From Firmicutes bacterium AM55-24TS (GTDB lineage: Bacteria; Bacillota; Clostridia; UBA1381), in contig QTVU01000001.1 in NCBI GenBank assembly GCA_003460745.1, forward strand, positions 1 through 64,000: a stretch of DNA of 64,000 nucleotides, in the 5' to 3' direction. Both the position numbers and the translations under genes were made by a program. Positions 24,987 through 33,101 of this stretch are shown piece by piece. The notes beneath the pieces were generated by a model. That model was not told the origin of the DNA. It did not search any database and was given only the letters and a program-made list of their open reading frames with translations. How positions within the stretch are numbered: position 1 is the first letter of the stretch; each line of letters opens with the position of its first letter.

Positions 24987-26211
24987 TTTTCTGATTTCCT
25001 CCTTCCATAGCAACTTTTAACGGTATCATATTGCCGTTAATTAGGTATGCATTACCGCCTTCGTCTTCGGAAATATGTGGCATATCTTCCTTACTGCGTA
25101 TATCATTAGCGGATAACCAGCCGTTTTGTCTGGCTTTCGCATAACCTTCCATTCTTTGTGAAAATGTCGCTCGTAGCACGACATCAACATTGAATTTGAA
25201 AAAATATCCTTGTTGAAGTTCTTCCGATGTTAGCAGTTTACTTGCCAATTCTTCTTCCAAACCCTTTAGAATAACCAACATTGTGTCGGTCAAAAATGCT
25301 TGTTGCTGTGCTTCACTGTTTGCATAGCTTGATTTCTCATAATCATTTAATTGATTTGGTTTTATACCGAATGCTCCGGCAATCTGTAATGCCGTATATT
25401 TTTTCAATTCCAAGAACTGTGCGTCTGTCAATTTCAAATTTAACGGATTTAACTTCATTCCGGCAGGAATCGGAATAAACGTTAATGCACTGTTCGCCGA
25501 TGTTGCCGTTTCAATAGTGCTGATTAATTTTTTTCGTAATTCCTCGTTCAAATCTGCTGTATATTCAACAGCGACTTTACCTGTCAAACCTGTTTCATAT
25601 AAATTCTTGATAAATTTTTGACTGTCCATTGCTCCGTCAATCGTCAATGCCAGCACGTCCTTAACCGCCAATCCCATAATGCCGTCAAACGTCATATATG
25701 TTTTAAAATGCAATATTTCATCAGTGCTGAATTTATATACCTTTCCGGTTACCGGTTCTGAATATATATACCAAACTCCGCCGTTATCATCTATTAACTT
25801 CGCATTGTCATCATAGACAGTCATATATCGGTTATCCAATATTAACAACTCAGGCTCTTTGTTCCGTGCGATATATACATAACAATTTCCGTAATGATAC
25901 ATCACCGTTACAACTGTTGCCCAAAACGTTGTTGCAGTCATATTCTTATTCGGTCGTACTTTCAGCACATTGTATAATGCTGAATTTTTTGCCTTGCTGA
26001 CACCTTTCGGTGTTTCCTGATACATCTTTAACGGCAACTTTGCAACCGCCTCAGACAACGTTTTTAGACAGGTGAAATATGTCACTTCCGACAGTTTACT
26101 GTTCCGTATACTGCCGTACTGCGTCCAAAATCGTTCATCTAACAATGATATTGTCGTTGTATCATGCGTCAGTGCATAAAATGCCGATTTTATTCTGTTA
26201 AAAAATTTCAT
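24967..26211 (-). CDS. Portal protein, HK97 family
   Basis: 414 residues: LSEVTYFTCLKTLSEAVAKL, LPLKMYQETPKGVSKAKNS, YGNCYVYIARN, LHFKTYMTFDGIMGLAVKDV, AGAFGIKPNQLNDYEKSSYA and FNVDVVLRATFSQRMEGYAK are standard landmarks. It forms the dodecameric channel for DNA packaging and tail attachment. It is tightly packed: one shared base with the terminase gene and overlap with the protease gene. Confidence 0.93.
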   Translation of the reverse strand: MKFFNRIKSAFYALTHDTTTISLLDERFWTQYGSIRNSKLSEVTYFTCLKTLSEAVAKLPLKMYQETPKGVSKAKNSALYNVLKVRPNKNMTATTFWATVVTVMYHYGNCYVYIARNKEPELLILDNRYMTVYDDNAKLIDDNGGVWYIYSEPVTGKVYKFSTDEILHFKTYMTFDGIMGLAVKDVLALTIDGAMDSQKFIKNLYETGLTGKVAVEYTADLNEELRKKLISTIETATSANSALTFIPIPAGMKLNPLNLKLTDAQFLELKKYTALQIAGAFGIKPNQLNDYEKSSYANSEAQQQAFLTDTMLVILKGLEEELASKLLTSEELQQGYFFKFNVDVVLRATFSQRMEGYAKARQNGWLSANDIRSKEDMPHISEDEGGNAYLINGNMIPLKVAMEGGNQKNVKTQK

Positions 26212-27911
26212 TATATCTGACCTCTCAACATTTCTTCATATTCTGCCAGTTGTGCCGCTGCTATTGCGTTGACATCAACATAATTCAATTCATGTGTATA
26301 TGCTCTGGTGTGTGCTATTATCAGTGCCATTGCAGGATCAATCTTATTGATACTTTTCGCCTTATTCGGTCTAACATTACCGTTTTCATCAAATGTAACT
26401 ACTGTATTTCCAACCGCCCACTTCAATATCGGATCATCAAAGTGTATTAATTTGCGTTCCTCAATCGTTATCCCCAATTCTTTGGTCGGCTCTGATAATG
26501 TTTTAAATCCCTGTCGGACCTCAACAACTTTCATACCCTCGTCAATTAGGTGCGATTCCAACTGCGTTGCGTTCCACGGGTCCAAGCAGACTTCCAAAAT
26601 GTCATACTTATCACGCATTCGCAGGATATAATCTTCGATATAGTCAAAATCAACAGCATTACCGGGTGTTGCCGTTATATATCCCATATCAATATACCGT
26701 TGATAATCAATGTGATGTTTCTGTGAATTATCGAAAATCTTGTCTTCCGGTATAAAACTGTGGTGCAAAACTGCAAAATACCTGTCACTCAAAGGAAATT
26801 CAAAAACGACACTTGCCAAGTCGTTACGGACCGCCAAATCGCCTGCGGCATAACACTTTTTACCGATTAAATCTTCTTTGGTGATTTTCAAAGTCGGTGG
26901 TTTATTGTACTGCTCCATATTTGCCCATGAAGCGGTATCAGTAACCCACATATTCAGTTTTTTACACTTGAACTCATTCAATTTTGACGGAATATTTTTA
27001 GATGCAGTATAAACACTTTCCATATCTTTTAGGTTGACACTGACATTCATATTCGGATTGGCTTTTATCCAATTCTGCGGATCTGTCCAATCGTCATTTT
27101 CGTCCAATTCTGCTATGTAAATGAAAATATCTTCATTCTCAACCGTTTCATTCAAAATATTTTTGTAATAGTCATATAATTCCTTACAAAAACAGTTTGG
27201 ATTTCTGCCTGCGGTCGTTCCTGTTCCGATTAATGGCTGTGTTCTTGCACCTGTCGCACTGTCCAAAATATTGTACACATCACCTGTTTTGTGTGCGTGC
27301 AACTCATCAATCAATCCCAAATGCACATTTAAACCATCCAAAGTTTCACTGTCTGACGACAACGGCTCAAATTTTGATAATTGTGCGTCAAAAGTGATGT
27401 TGTTCCGATACGTTGTCAGTATAGTTCGTAGTTCCGGTGACTTCCCAATCATATTCTTAGCCTCGTCAAATATAATTCGTGCTTGGTCTTTTTTGGTTGC
27501 TGCCGAATAAATTTCAGCACCGTTTTCACCGTCACAAACAATAACATATAGTCCGATGAACGCCATTAACGTAGATTTTCCGTTTTTTCGTGCCACCTGA
27601 ATGTAAAAATATCTGAATCGGCGTGTATCATCATCTTTACGCTTCCACCCGAATATAGAACCTACAACAAATCTCTGCCAATCTTCTAATATCAGTGGCT
27701 TGCCTGCCCACTTTCCTTTGCTGTGTCGGCAGTAATTTTCAGCGAATGCAAAACAATATTCCGCTTGCTCTGCATCAAAGTAGTACGGATAATCTTTTCT
27801 CTTAGATTTTTTTAAATCTTTCAGATGTCGCTTGCACGCTTTTTTTACCGAATCACCTGCAATAATCTTGCCGGCTACGACTTTTTTCGCATATGATGTT
27901 ACCGAATCCAT
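26211..27911 (-). CDS. terL: Terminase large subunit
   Basis: 566 residues, YmfN/phage_terminase type. The ATPase half shows a Walker A-like VARKNGKSTLMAFIGLY and Walker B-like VHLGLIDELHAHK. The nuclease half shows AAGDLAVRNDLASVVFEF and YDILEVCLDPWNATQLESHL, plausible acidic metal-site residues. It translocates DNA into the prohead and cuts concatemers with the small subunit encoded just upstream (3-bp gap). Confidence 0.94.
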   Translation of the reverse strand: MDSVTSYAKKVVAGKIIAGDSVKKACKRHLKDLKKSKRKDYPYYFDAEQAEYCFAFAENYCRHSKGKWAGKPLILEDWQRFVVGSIFGWKRKDDDTRRFRYFYIQVARKNGKSTLMAFIGLYVIVCDGENGAEIYSAATKKDQARIIFDEAKNMIGKSPELRTILTTYRNNITFDAQLSKFEPLSSDSETLDGLNVHLGLIDELHAHKTGDVYNILDSATGARTQPLIGTGTTAGRNPNCFCKELYDYYKNILNETVENEDIFIYIAELDENDDWTDPQNWIKANPNMNVSVNLKDMESVYTASKNIPSKLNEFKCKKLNMWVTDTASWANMEQYNKPPTLKITKEDLIGKKCYAAGDLAVRNDLASVVFEFPLSDRYFAVLHHSFIPEDKIFDNSQKHHIDYQRYIDMGYITATPGNAVDFDYIEDYILRMRDKYDILEVCLDPWNATQLESHLIDEGMKVVEVRQGFKTLSEPTKELGITIEERKLIHFDDPILKWAVGNTVVTFDENGNVRPNKAKSINKIDPAMALIIAHTRAYTHELNYVDVNAIAAAQLAEYEEMLRGQI

Positions 27912-27914
27912 AGT

Positions 27915-28424
27915 TTACGCACTCCTGTTCTTCTTGCTGATGAATTCCATAATACTTGCTTTTTTGTCCTCGGTTTCTACTGGGTTTGTCATTCCGGCTC
28001 TTGATGACGGTGTCAATCCAAATTCTTTGGCAAACGTCAGCATTTGTTTTTTTGCAGTGTTTGAAATGCTGATTTCAGGTATTTGTTGCTCATATCCTTT
28101 GTCGGTGGCAAACGTCAGCGGTGCAGGAGAATTTTTGTCCGGTTGTTTTGCCTGTATCGCCTTTTCAGCTAATACCCACTGTGCATATGAATCGCAGTAT
28201 GCGGCAAATGTTCCTACATCTGCATCCGTCAGCATTCCGGCATTGAATACAATCGGTGCTAATCGTTTCCACTCTTTTTTTGCAATTTTATTTAGGAACA
28301 CCGGCGGTGACGGAACTTTTTCCGGTTTTGAAAATTGCAATCTGTTTTCAGTTTTTCTATGTCCGGGATTGCCGTGTAGTTCCTCCAGCTCTGCCGGTTT
28401 TTTCGTTGGTCCTCTTGCTCCCAT
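27915..28424 (-). CDS. terS: Terminase small subunit, P27 family
   Basis: The start is placed at ATG 28424 (MGARGPTKKPAELEELHGNP), the conserved family beginning. The longer frame to 28541 adds an Arg/Phe-rich stretch with no family resemblance. About 169 residues with KEWKRLAPIVFNAGMLTDAD and VGTFAAYCDSYAQWVLAEKA. It recognises the packaging site and guides TerL. The 140 bp between it and the HNH gene may contain pac/cos. Confidence 0.9.
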   Translation of the reverse strand: MGARGPTKKPAELEELHGNPGHRKTENRLQFSKPEKVPSPPVFLNKIAKKEWKRLAPIVFNAGMLTDADVGTFAAYCDSYAQWVLAEKAIQAKQPDKNSPAPLTFATDKGYEQQIPEISISNTAKKQMLTFAKEFGLTPSSRAGMTNPVETEDKKASIMEFISKKNRSA

Positions 28425-28562
28425 TTTTGGTTTAACCCCCTCTCGAAAACTTGCGTGTGCGTAAAAAAGACTTGGGCGACGGTCTACCGCATATTCGCAA
28501 AAACAATTTTGATACCCCCTCCCGTGAAAAAAAATCTTCACGAAAGAAAAAATTTTTTAATA

Positions 28563-28919
28563 TTATCTACCAAAACCGCCGTCTTCTGTCGCTGTCTTAC
28601 GGTCATGGCATTGCTTGCACAGTGGTTGCCAGTTGTTCCTGTCCCAGAACAGCTGTTGATTTCCCTTGTGCGGTGTGATGTGGTCTACAACTGTGGCTTT
28701 CTCGTATCTTCCCTGTTGCAGACAGCGAATACAAAACGGATGTGACAATAGATATGTCTTGCTTGCTTTTCGCCAACGTCCGTTATATCCTCGCTTGCTC
28801 GCCGATTCCCTGTGGTCGTCATATTGTCGTTTCAAATGTTGATGTAATTCACAATATGTGTCGTGTGTCAGTCGGTGACATCCGCATTTGTTACATACGT
28901 GTAGTGCAGCCTGTGCCAT
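28563..28919 (-). CDS. HNH endonuclease of the packaging module
   Basis: Start chosen at ATG 28919, nine bases after AAAGGA; ATG 28925 is possible. About 118 residues. Two CxxC pairs (LHVCNKCGCHRL and CIRCLQQGRY), the first catalytic part ATVVDHITPHKG, then FWDRNNWQPLCKQCHDRKT form a complete HNH motif. HNH proteins next to terminase genes act with terminase in DNA cleavage in several phages. It is the first gene after the late promoter at 29020-29048. Confidence 0.9.
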   Translation of the reverse strand: MAQAALHVCNKCGCHRLTHDTYCELHQHLKRQYDDHRESASKRGYNGRWRKASKTYLLSHPFCIRCLQQGRYEKATVVDHITPHKGNQQLFWDRNNWQPLCKQCHDRKTATEDGGFGR

Positions 28920-29019
28920 TGTCATTCGTCCTTTCGGTCTATTATACATAACCTGTTATTGTGTATAATTGAAACAGTTCAGTTCCTACTAATAAATGCA
29001 CACAAAAAACTGGGATTTC

Positions 29020-29048
29020 ATTATACGTTGAGCATTTATGTATAACAA
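29020..29048 (-). promoter_or_regulatory. Candidate late promoter for packaging and structural genes
   Basis: On the minus strand TTGTTA (29048-29043), 17-bp spacer, TATAAT (29025-29020). It lies between the tyrosine recombinase-like gene and the HNH gene. An AAATGC/GCATTT inverted repeat spans about 28994-29037. Confidence 0.6.
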
Positions 29049-29050
29049 AG

Positions 29051-29599
29051 TTAGATTTTAAAGTTTTTCATAGCAGTTAATACACTGTCTTTTGTAACGC
29101 CAATATACCGCAAAGTATCACTGGCATTACGGTGATTAAACCATATTTGCAGTGTAACTATATCGTGTGTTTGTCTGTAATAGTGGTAGCCACACGTCTT
29201 CCGTAATGTGTGTGTGCCGACTTTGTATCTGATACCTACATGGTCCGCTGCTTCACGCAAAATCTTGTACGCCATGTCACGTGTTATCGGTTTGTATTCA
29301 TTGTTTGGATTTGGTATCAATGCTTCTTCCGGTGTACGGTGTTCGCAGTAGGTTTTATATTCTCTCAACAGCTCATCGTTATATGCAACCGTGATTTCCT
29401 TTCCGGTCTTGCTCTGCCGGAACGTTGCAGTAGTACGCCCCTTAACGTCACCTACTGTCATTTTCAAAATTTCATTAATACGCAATCCTAATGAAATACC
29501 TGTAATGAACATAATGTAATATTTAATATCTTTTTGACGCAGATATTTTTTGATTGCGTATACATCACGTTTATCACGAATTGGTTCAACCGTATTCAT
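29051..29599 (-). CDS. Minimal tyrosine recombinase-like protein upstream of the late operon
   Basis: 182 residues, essentially only the catalytic domain. Visible active-site landmarks are Arg in GISLGLRINEILKM, a Lys in RQSKTGKEI, HTLRKT (His-x-x-Arg), a later WFNHRNASDTLRYIG and the Tyr in LRYIG. The N-terminal core-binding domain of normal integrases is missing. The integrase proper is the serine recombinase at the right end, so this protein probably does another job, such as recombination or late-gene control. From memory, similar short proteins lie before terminase genes in other Firmicutes phages. Confidence 0.85.
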   Translation of the reverse strand: MNTVEPIRDKRDVYAIKKYLRQKDIKYYIMFITGISLGLRINEILKMTVGDVKGRTTATFRQSKTGKEITVAYNDELLREYKTYCEHRTPEEALIPNPNNEYKPITRDMAYKILREAADHVGIRYKVGTHTLRKTCGYHYYRQTHDIVTLQIWFNHRNASDTLRYIGVTKDSVLTAMKNFKI

Positions 29600-29603
29600 A
29601 CAA

Positions 29604-29771
29604 TCACCCTTCGTATTCTCTTAGCCACCTACGCAGATCTCTTTCAAACATTCTACGTTTGTGACGACATTCACGCCATTTGCTGTTTCGTCTGTTCCAT
29701 TCAGTGCAGAATTTTCTGCGTTTATATTCAAACTTCTTTTTTCGTAGATATATTTTTATTCTTTCAAACAT
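29604..29771 (-). CDS. Small highly basic phage protein
   Basis: 55 residues from ATG 29771 with AGAAAGGATAAAACT upstream. Nearly half the residues are Lys or Arg (MFERIKIYLRKKKFEYKRRK, then RRNSKWRECRHKRRMFERDL), so nucleic-acid binding is plausible. No family recognised. It ends five bases before the recombinase-like gene and follows the methyltransferase gene, so it belongs to the same run. Confidence 0.7.
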   Translation of the reverse strand: MFERIKIYLRKKKFEYKRRKFCTEWNRRNSKWRECRHKRRMFERDLRRWLREYEG

Positions 29772-29791
29772 AGTTTTATCCTTTCTACCGT

Positions 29792-31333
29792 TTATATATT
29801 GCTTACATCAATCTTGCCACTCATTAGCTCTGGCAATAGTGCGTCCCGAAGTTCTGCTAAGTATCTGTTTTCTTCAAGATTTAGATAATATATGTGTTGT
29901 TTCCAAGTATTAAATATCATCATAAGAATACTTGAAATGTTTTCTTTGTTGTTGTTTGCAAATATTATTTCATTTTTGTTCTTAGTTGTTTTGAAATAAT
30001 CGTTTTTAACAATCTTTTCGCCACATATTTTTTCTGTCAATTTTGAAAAATCATTATTTGTACTGTTGTCCTGCTTAAACAGCTCAATGTCAAATCCTAA
30101 AGACTTGGCGATTGTTTCATTGATGGTTAGCTTGCAGTTGTTTTTTTCAGTTACAATTCTGTTAATATCCGCAACTATTTCGTTGTACGGTCTATGTGCA
30201 TTTTCTATATTTTCAAATTCTATGTATCGGCTCGGTGTCAATACATAATCATTTTTTTTGATTTCTTCAATGCTTACTGCCTTGCAGTAACCCGCAATGT
30301 TTCCGTACTGTTCAATCTGTATCAATACATCTTGTATCTGACTTTCGGATATAACCTTGACTTCTTTTGCGTATGTCCTGTTAGTGTGACTTTTGCCGCC
30401 AAACTGCCCATTTTGCATTCGCTGTTCTGTTTCATACCTCTGTCGTAGGTCAATCATTTCTACTGTCGAATGCTGTTTATTTTTATTAAATGTTATAATG
30501 CACGTTGGTATTGACGTAACTTCAAACATTTTATCCGGACATACAATTATACTTTCTATGAAATTCATTTCAACTAAATACTGTCTTATTTGCTTTTCCT
30601 TTTGATTGTCAGTGCTTAACACGCCATTCGGCAATATAAAACTTGCCTTGCCATTAATTTCATCTAACGCAGTCAATATAAACGCATAATTCGCATTACT
30701 TTCCGGCGGTACTTCGCACTGTGAAAATCTATTCTGTAATTGTGCAAATACCGGCTGTTCCCATTTCATATTGTACGGCGGATTTGATATACAACAATCA
30801 GCTTTAAATTCACTCTTATCTACTTCTTTAACCGTTGCAAATCTATCACCCTTTTGCGTCCTGTATGTTTTGAAATTTTCATCTGACAATACATCACAAT
30901 GGATAACTTCGGCGTCAATATTTCTAATTGCCAAATTAAACAACAAAAACGGAATAACACGACTATCATATTCTTTGCATATAAATTTTAAATCGTTATT
31001 CTCGTTCCATTTTTGGATTGTCAATGCTCCACTTCCCGCACACAAATCTAAACAAATTTTTTCATCTTTGGTTTTTGATAACTCTGCAACCGCTACCGCA
31101 AGGCTTTTCGGTGTGTAGTCTTGCATTTTTTCCTTGCGGTCGGCAAAATAATATTGAAATATCATTTGCATATAATCTATTGTTAAATCAGGACATATTA
31201 AAATCCAATCTTCACATAGCTTTCGACAATTTTCGGCATTTAACAATGTTGATTTTAATTCATCAACAACATCTTCAATTTTTTCTATGCTGAAAACGTC
31301 CTTGAATTTTTCAACTAATTGCAATAGCTCCAT
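29792..31333 (-). CDS. Solitary N6-adenine DNA methyltransferase with HsdS-like C-terminus
   Basis: Start ATG 31333 (MELLQLVEKF) is preceded by AAAGGGACATAATT. About 513 residues. A HsdM-type Rossmann MTase core spans about 70-330: LCLDLCAGSGALTIQKWNEN (SAM motif I) and CCISNPPYNMKWEQP (NPPY, N6-adenine). FILPNGVLSTDNQKE is the usual HsdM motif. The C-terminus ends NRYLAELRDALLPELMSGKI, like the conserved end of HsdS subunits, so specificity elements may be built in. No restriction subunit is encoded nearby, so it probably modifies phage DNA against host restriction. A structured leader with its own terminator precedes it. Confidence 0.88.
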   Translation of the reverse strand: MELLQLVEKFKDVFSIEKIEDVVDELKSTLLNAENCRKLCEDWILICPDLTIDYMQMIFQYYFADRKEKMQDYTPKSLAVAVAELSKTKDEKICLDLCAGSGALTIQKWNENNDLKFICKEYDSRVIPFLLFNLAIRNIDAEVIHCDVLSDENFKTYRTQKGDRFATVKEVDKSEFKADCCISNPPYNMKWEQPVFAQLQNRFSQCEVPPESNANYAFILTALDEINGKASFILPNGVLSTDNQKEKQIRQYLVEMNFIESIIVCPDKMFEVTSIPTCIITFNKNKQHSTVEMIDLRQRYETEQRMQNGQFGGKSHTNRTYAKEVKVISESQIQDVLIQIEQYGNIAGYCKAVSIEEIKKNDYVLTPSRYIEFENIENAHRPYNEIVADINRIVTEKNNCKLTINETIAKSLGFDIELFKQDNSTNNDFSKLTEKICGEKIVKNDYFKTTKNKNEIIFANNNKENISSILMMIFNTWKQHIYYLNLEENRYLAELRDALLPELMSGKIDVSNI

Positions 31334-31359
31334 AATTATGTCCCTTTCTTTATCCAAAA

Positions 31360-31600
31360 ATAAAAAACAGAATGTATATGCATTAACATATACATTCCGT
31401 ATAATCAGCATAAACATGGTACGCTGAATACTTCAAGCGTGTCTATGCCTATCTTAATATCTCTATTCCCCTCTTTTACTTTGAGATATTTTTTCCCACT
31501 GCCTCACGGCAGTTCACCCTTCGATTCATATACTACCACAGGATCAATGTTACATTCTATTACATAATGACGGTTTTATGGATTTTTATAAAATTCCGCA
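31360..31600 (-). ncRNA. Structured leader or small RNA ending in an intrinsic terminator before the methyltransferase
   Basis: The roughly 295-bp gap between the sigma-like gene and the methyltransferase holds no ORF but several hairpins. They are ACTGCC/GGCAGT with a tetraloop (31498-31513), AATATCTC/GAGATATT (31456-31463 with 31483-31490), and two mutually exclusive stems, GCTGA/TCAGC (31423-31427 with 31405-31409) and AGCGT/ACGCT (31436-31440 with 31421-31425). A perfect 11-bp terminator stem follows (31397-31387 with 31380-31370) with a T run at 31367-31361, 28 bp before the ATG. This is either a small RNA gene or a riboswitch-like attenuator. I do not recognise a known family. Confidence 0.65.
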
Positions 31601-31603
31601 TAC

Positions 31604-31630
31604 AAAAAAAGCCGGAATAAAATCCGGCTT
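31604..31630 (-). terminator. Terminator after the sigma-like gene
   Basis: On the minus strand AAGCCGGA / TCCGGCTT with an 8-bp stem and a run of seven Ts, overlapping the stop codon of the gene ending at 31629. Confidence 0.88.
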
Positions 31631-31973
31631 AATCTTTTTCTAAAACTCTTTTGATTGCAGACAGTGCCTTGGGATGAAGAATATGTACAACGTGTTTGTA
31701 TGAATAGTTTAGCTGTTCTGCAATCTTTTCCCACGTTAAATTTTGAATATACCTCTTAATCAACAGTCTTCGGAGTGTAGCACTTTCGACTTGATTCACA
31801 GTTTGAAGAATTTCATTTTTTATTTTGTACAATTCGCCAATTCTGTTTTTGATGTTTTGTTCATAAACTGCTACATTTATTTCGTCCAAAAATACAACCG
31901 GATTAACCGCCTGCAAATCAGCAATTTCTTCTTCAATCTCAATTCCTCTCTGTAACCATTCTTTTGTCGTCAT
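31629..31973 (-). CDS. Sigma-70 region 4-like phage regulator (RinA/ArpU/DUF1492 type)
   Basis: 114 residues. A helical N-terminus (IEEEIADLQAVNPVVFLDEI) precedes a C-terminal helix-turn-helix (about 70-112): SATLRRLLIKRYIQNLTWEK, IAEQLNYSYKHVVHILHPKA, LSAIKRVL. This is the layout of late-gene activators in Firmicutes phages that resemble sigma region 4. It is the last gene before the structured leader and probably switches on the late promoter near 29.03 kb, by inference. Confidence 0.8.
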   Translation of the reverse strand: MTTKEWLQRGIEIEEEIADLQAVNPVVFLDEINVAVYEQNIKNRIGELYKIKNEILQTVNQVESATLRRLLIKRYIQNLTWEKIAEQLNYSYKHVVHILHPKALSAIKRVLEKD

Positions 31974-32001
31974 GCTTTCACTCCCCCGTTTCGCTTATTG
32001 C

Positions 32002-32556
32002 TTATTCTTCGTCAAGGCGTTGTTGGTATTCAACGAAATACCATATCAATTCATCTCTGAATACTTCGATGGCTTCCTCCGCTTTTTCTCTTGTAGTGAA
32101 ATATATCACATTATGCAATCGGATACAATGAAAATAGTCTACATACAATTTTTCAAGACCATAACCGTATATGATACACCACTTGTTTTTGCCGTTATCT
32201 TTCCAATCTTCTACCGAAATAGACTTGTCGTTTAACGCCTGCCATTGTCTTAGTTGACGGAGTAATCTGTCTGCACGAGCGTTGTTCTCGGCAATCATCT
32301 TGTCGCTATAATAGTTAGCGTTATTGTAATATTCTTGGTCCACCATATCTTTTTTGTCTATATCATTATCCGTGTCGTCTGACGAATAATTATAAAAATA
32401 CGTGCTACCCTTTTCAACCCTCTCATATCCTGTTTTAGGTTTATCCTCAACCAGTCCCAACTCTTTCAGCTGCTCAAATAATCCCATTTTTTTTAGCTGT
32501 TCCTCGCTGATTTCAGCTTGAACGCTTTTATCGTTCACTTTCAACTCTACTTGCAT
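32002..32556 (-). CDS. Conserved-looking phage hypothetical protein
   Basis: 184 residues. The N-terminus (VELKVNDKSVQAEISEEQLK) contains a short beta/helix unit seen at the start of several early phage proteins. The centre is Asp/Tyr-rich, and the C-terminal half (WCIIYGYGLEKLYVDYFHCI, then VIYFTTREKAEEAIEVFRDE) looks like a compact alpha/beta domain. No function recognised. It sits among early regulatory genes. Confidence 0.65.
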   Translation of the reverse strand: MQVELKVNDKSVQAEISEEQLKKMGLFEQLKELGLVEDKPKTGYERVEKGSTYFYNYSSDDTDNDIDKKDMVDQEYYNNANYYSDKMIAENNARADRLLRQLRQWQALNDKSISVEDWKDNGKNKWCIIYGYGLEKLYVDYFHCIRLHNVIYFTTREKAEEAIEVFRDELIWYFVEYQQRLDEE

Positions 32557-32572
32557 TACTTTTCCTCCTGCG

Positions 32573-32818
32573 TTAATAAATATAAAGTATATTATCTTTT
32601 GGAATAATTGTTAATACTTCTTCTTTTCCCTGATTACATTCTTTTAATATAACTAAATCCGCTACATGTTCGACAGTATTACAACGATAGTTGAAAGAAA
32701 GATGTTCACCGTCTTTCAATTTTACCTCAAACCAACTATCTTTGCGTTTTGCTACTGTTTTTCCCGTTTCACCCGTAGGCTTTCTCATTGGTGGTGTAAT
32801 AAAATTTTTATTTTTCAT
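32573..32818 (-). CDS. Small phage hypothetical protein
   Basis: Start ATG 32818 (MKNKNFITPP) chosen for GGGGAGGACAAGAAG upstream. About 81 residues, basic N-terminus (KPTGETGKTVAKRKDSWFEV), beta-rich C-terminus (NTVEHVADLVILKE ... LTIIPKDNILYIY). No family recognised. It overlaps the membrane protein gene upstream. Confidence 0.6.
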   Translation of the reverse strand: MKNKNFITPPMRKPTGETGKTVAKRKDSWFEVKLKDGEHLSFNYRCNTVEHVADLVILKECNQGKEEVLTIIPKDNILYIY

Positions 32819-33098
32819 CTTCTTGTCCTCCCCAAAAATCATCATTATTAAGTGCCATCAGCAAAGCCATAAGTTCATGATATTTTTCTTTATCTGCATT
32901 ATCTAAATGCCAATATTCTTCATATCCTTTTCTGATTATTGCTAATAGCACAAAGCCGAATATAATACATATTGTTGCAAACACTCTACTCAGTGCTGAT
33001 GGTATCATCAGCATAAATGCTATCCGACACCATATTTCAGTGTGCTTGTCCCACGATTTGAAAATCATCTTGGATATATTTATTTTATGCTTTTTCAA
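32808..33098 (-). CDS. Small membrane protein of the early region
   Basis: 96 residues with a basic N-terminus, a hydrophobic stretch giving one or two helices (about 28-56: FMLMIPSALSRVFATICIIF then GFVLLAII), and a soluble C-terminal helix ending DDFWGGQEDEK. No family recognised. It starts 3 bp after the tandem-HTH regulator gene. Confidence 0.6.
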   Translation of the reverse strand: MKKHKINISKMIFKSWDKHTEIWCRIAFMLMIPSALSRVFATICIIFGFVLLAIIRKGYEEYWHLDNADKEKYHELMALLMALNNDDFWGGQEDEK

Positions 33099-33101
33099 AT
33101 T

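Noticed and set aside
29051..29599. Tyrosine recombinase as the prophage integrase
   Set aside because: It is far from both att sites and lacks the arm/core-binding domain. The serine recombinase ends 42 bp from attR and the 5-bp core suits a serine enzyme.
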